Part shown: positions 7,694 to 8,626 of the stretch, piece after piece
Position numbering within the stretch: position 1 is the first letter of the stretch
How the letters are laid out: each line of letters opens with the position of its first letter
Assembly: GCA_018260275.1 (NCBI GenBank)
Contig: JAGLBK010000108.1
Coordinates: 1-8,626 of the forward strand
Origin: Deinococcus sp.
GTDB lineage: Bacteria; Deinococcota; Deinococci; Deinococcales; Deinococcaceae
DNA: 8,626 bases
Direction: 5' to 3'
The notes under the pieces: generated by a model
Database searches by the model: none
What the model was told of the DNA's origin: nothing
What the model saw: only the letters and a program-made list of their open reading frames with translations
Position numbers and translations under genes: made by a program

Positions 7694-8482
7694 TCATGTG
7701 GAAGTTCCACTTCTGGTGCCTCTCGCCTTCCCCAAACGCTTAGCCATGACTTCGGCCCGCCCTACCAGCAGCGCGGCGTGTTCCTCAGAAAGGTGGCGGC
7801 GTGCGGCACCTGCGAACAGTTCCTGCCAGCGTTCCAGGTGTCCGGCGCGTACTCCCAGTCCGGCGTGAACGGTGTTGAGGTTGCCGCGCCACACCACCCC
7901 CGCGGCTGGCCCGCCGAGCATGGTGACCCAGAAGGCGGTGACCCGTTCCAGATGGGCCTCCCAGTCGGGCACATGACCGCCAAAGATGGGGCCGAGCAGG
8001 TCGTCGGACCGCGCCGCCGCGTAGAAATCGGCCAGCAGCGGGCGCAGGGCCGCCTCACCACCCAGTTCTTCGAGCAGTGAGGCCGGGGTGCGCGAGGTCA
8101 GCTCCGGCAACGACGCCAGAAACGCTTCGCGCAGGTCGTCCGGCAGCTCTGGCGCGGCCCAAGCGGTGACGCGCCCAGCCGTCCAGTGCAGCGGCATTTC
8201 GCCTTGCCAGCGCTGGACTATTGCTCCGCGTGGCGGTTCAGACCAGTCGGGCGCTCCGGCGTGAACCTTTGCCCCCAGTGCCCGGCCTGCCAGCGCCGCC
8301 CCACTGCCCCAGGCCAGTACCGGAACCCTGCGCCGCACTGCCAGGGTTAATAGACTGAGCAGCGCCCAGCGCTCCGGCCTGCCTTGCACATCCGCGACTG
8401 GCTCGCCGTCGTGGGGCACCAGCAGGCCGCTCGCCTCTGCCAGTTGCCCGGACGTTGCCAGCGGCAGCAAGGGACCGGACAC
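7694..8482 (-). CDS. Amidotransferase-like domain fused to a group III truncated haemoglobin
   Basis: The C-terminal half (about 140-252) of this 262-residue protein is a group III truncated (2/2) haemoglobin, a haem protein that binds oxygen or nitric oxide. It shows FYAAARSDDLLGPIFGGHVP (153-172) with the distal-pocket Tyr154, a likely proximal haem ligand His206 in NLNTVHAGLGV (201-211), and LERWQELF (216-223). The N-terminal half (about 18-128) resembles a class I glutamine amidotransferase: GLLVPHDGEP (19-28), then VPVLAWGSGAALAGRALGAK (53-72), which parallels the nucleophile elbow of that family, then QRWQGE (90-95). The position of the catalytic Cys appears to be Gly59, so glutaminase activity is unlikely. 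The start is GTG at 8482, with TATGTT six bases before it and no Shine-Dalgarno sequence; the frame is open further upstream but only as a shadow of the cytochrome gene. The globin call is firm, the amidotransferase call tentative. The neighbour upstream is a c-type cytochrome. Confidence 0.8.
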   Translation of the reverse strand: MSGPLLPLATSGQLAEASGLLVPHDGEPVADVQGRPERWALLSLLTLAVRRRVPVLAWGSGAALAGRALGAKVHAGAPDWSEPPRGAIVQRWQGEMPLHWTAGRVTAWAAPELPDDLREAFLASLPELTSRTPASLLEELGGEAALRPLLADFYAAARSDDLLGPIFGGHVPDWEAHLERVTAFWVTMLGGPAAGVVWRGNLNTVHAGLGVRAGHLERWQELFAGAARRHLSEEHAALLVGRAEVMAKRLGKARGTRSGTST

Positions 8483-8488
8483 CGTATC

Positions 8489-8494
8489 AACATA
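8489..8494 (-). promoter_or_regulatory. -10 element for a leaderless haemoglobin-fusion mRNA
   Basis: On the minus strand TATGTT is followed by GATACG and the GTG at 8482. It begins one base after the last T of the cytochrome terminator stem and its T-run. Confidence 0.4.
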
Positions 8495-8495
8495 A

Positions 8496-8515
8496 ACCCG
8501 CCGGAAGTGGCGGGT
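8496..8515 (-). terminator. Terminator after the cytochrome c gene
   Basis: On the minus strand ACCCGCC (8515-8509) pairs perfectly with GGCGGGT (8502-8496) around a 6-base loop, followed by only a short T-run (three T's in all). It lies 32 bases after the cytochrome stop. The short T-run may make it leaky. Confidence 0.55.
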
Positions 8516-8547
8516 CGTGTCGGGGTCTGGTTGGGGCTGGGCGTCGC

Positions 8548-8626
8548 TCAGTTGAGGGTCTTGAAGTAAGCGTGGAGGTTGGCGAGGTCGGCGTCGGTGA
8601 CCTGCGTGGTGGCGAAGTGGGGCATC
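8548..8626 (-). CDS. C-terminus of a c-type cytochrome (runs off right edge)
   Basis: The visible 25 residues are MPHFATTQVTDADLANLHAY followed by FKTLN and a TGA stop. The MPHF motif with a following LTDxDLxxLxAYxxTL pattern is characteristic of the C-terminal helix of small class I cytochromes c, where the Met is the sixth haem iron ligand. The CxxCH haem-binding motif and the signal peptide would lie outside the window. Such proteins carry electrons on the outer side of the cytoplasmic membrane. The gene is followed by a hairpin terminator and then by the haemoglobin-fusion gene on the same strand. Confidence 0.8.
   Translation of the reverse strand, partial: MPHFATTQVTDADLANLHAYFKTLN

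Noticed and set aside
7698..7710. Palindrome GTGGAAGTTCCAC as an operator for sppA
   Set aside because: It lies within the last codons of the haemoglobin-fusion gene and a 6-bp palindrome is weak evidence alone.

Overview
The window looks like a piece of chromosome from a Deinococcus-type bacterium. It is GC-rich and its coding frames favour G/C third positions. Several genes have no Shine-Dalgarno sequence but carry a -10-like hexamer only 6-8 bases before the start codon, which fits the widespread leaderless transcription known in Deinococcus. This assignment is inferred; no rRNA or other taxonomic marker is present.

Layout, left to right. A truncated minus-strand gene runs off the left edge (1-124). 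A small plus-strand unit follows: an amber-interrupted 40-codon frame (248-370) whose end overlaps, as ATGA, a 46-residue single-pass membrane protein (367-507). A bidirectional terminator (507-543) separates it from typA (minus, 554-2335), the ribosome-associated GTPase TypA/BipA. The 440-base gap between typA and phoU holds a minus-strand terminator, a candidate interrupted minus-strand small ORF (2507-2683), and a cluster of inverted repeats built on three copies of one 7-mer. phoU (plus, 2776-3447), an M3-family oligoendopeptidase F (plus, 3500-5293) and a class I SAM methyltransferase follow. The methyltransferase overlaps the peptidase by four bases and is broken by an in-frame TAG (5290-6054). 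Converging on these from the right edge are three minus-strand genes: the last 25 residues of a c-type cytochrome (8548-8626), a fusion of a glutamine-amidotransferase-like domain to a group III truncated haemoglobin (7694-8482), and an SppA-type Ser/Lys protease without a visible membrane anchor (6072-7670).

Functionally most of the window is housekeeping: translation under stress (TypA), phosphate-signalling control (PhoU), peptide turnover (PepF) and protein or peptide cleavage (SppA). The less ordinary parts are the haemoglobin fusion beside a cytochrome c, three open frames each interrupted by one in-frame stop, and the structured, possibly transcribed region between typA and phoU. No CRISPR array, insertion sequence, rRNA or tRNA was seen.
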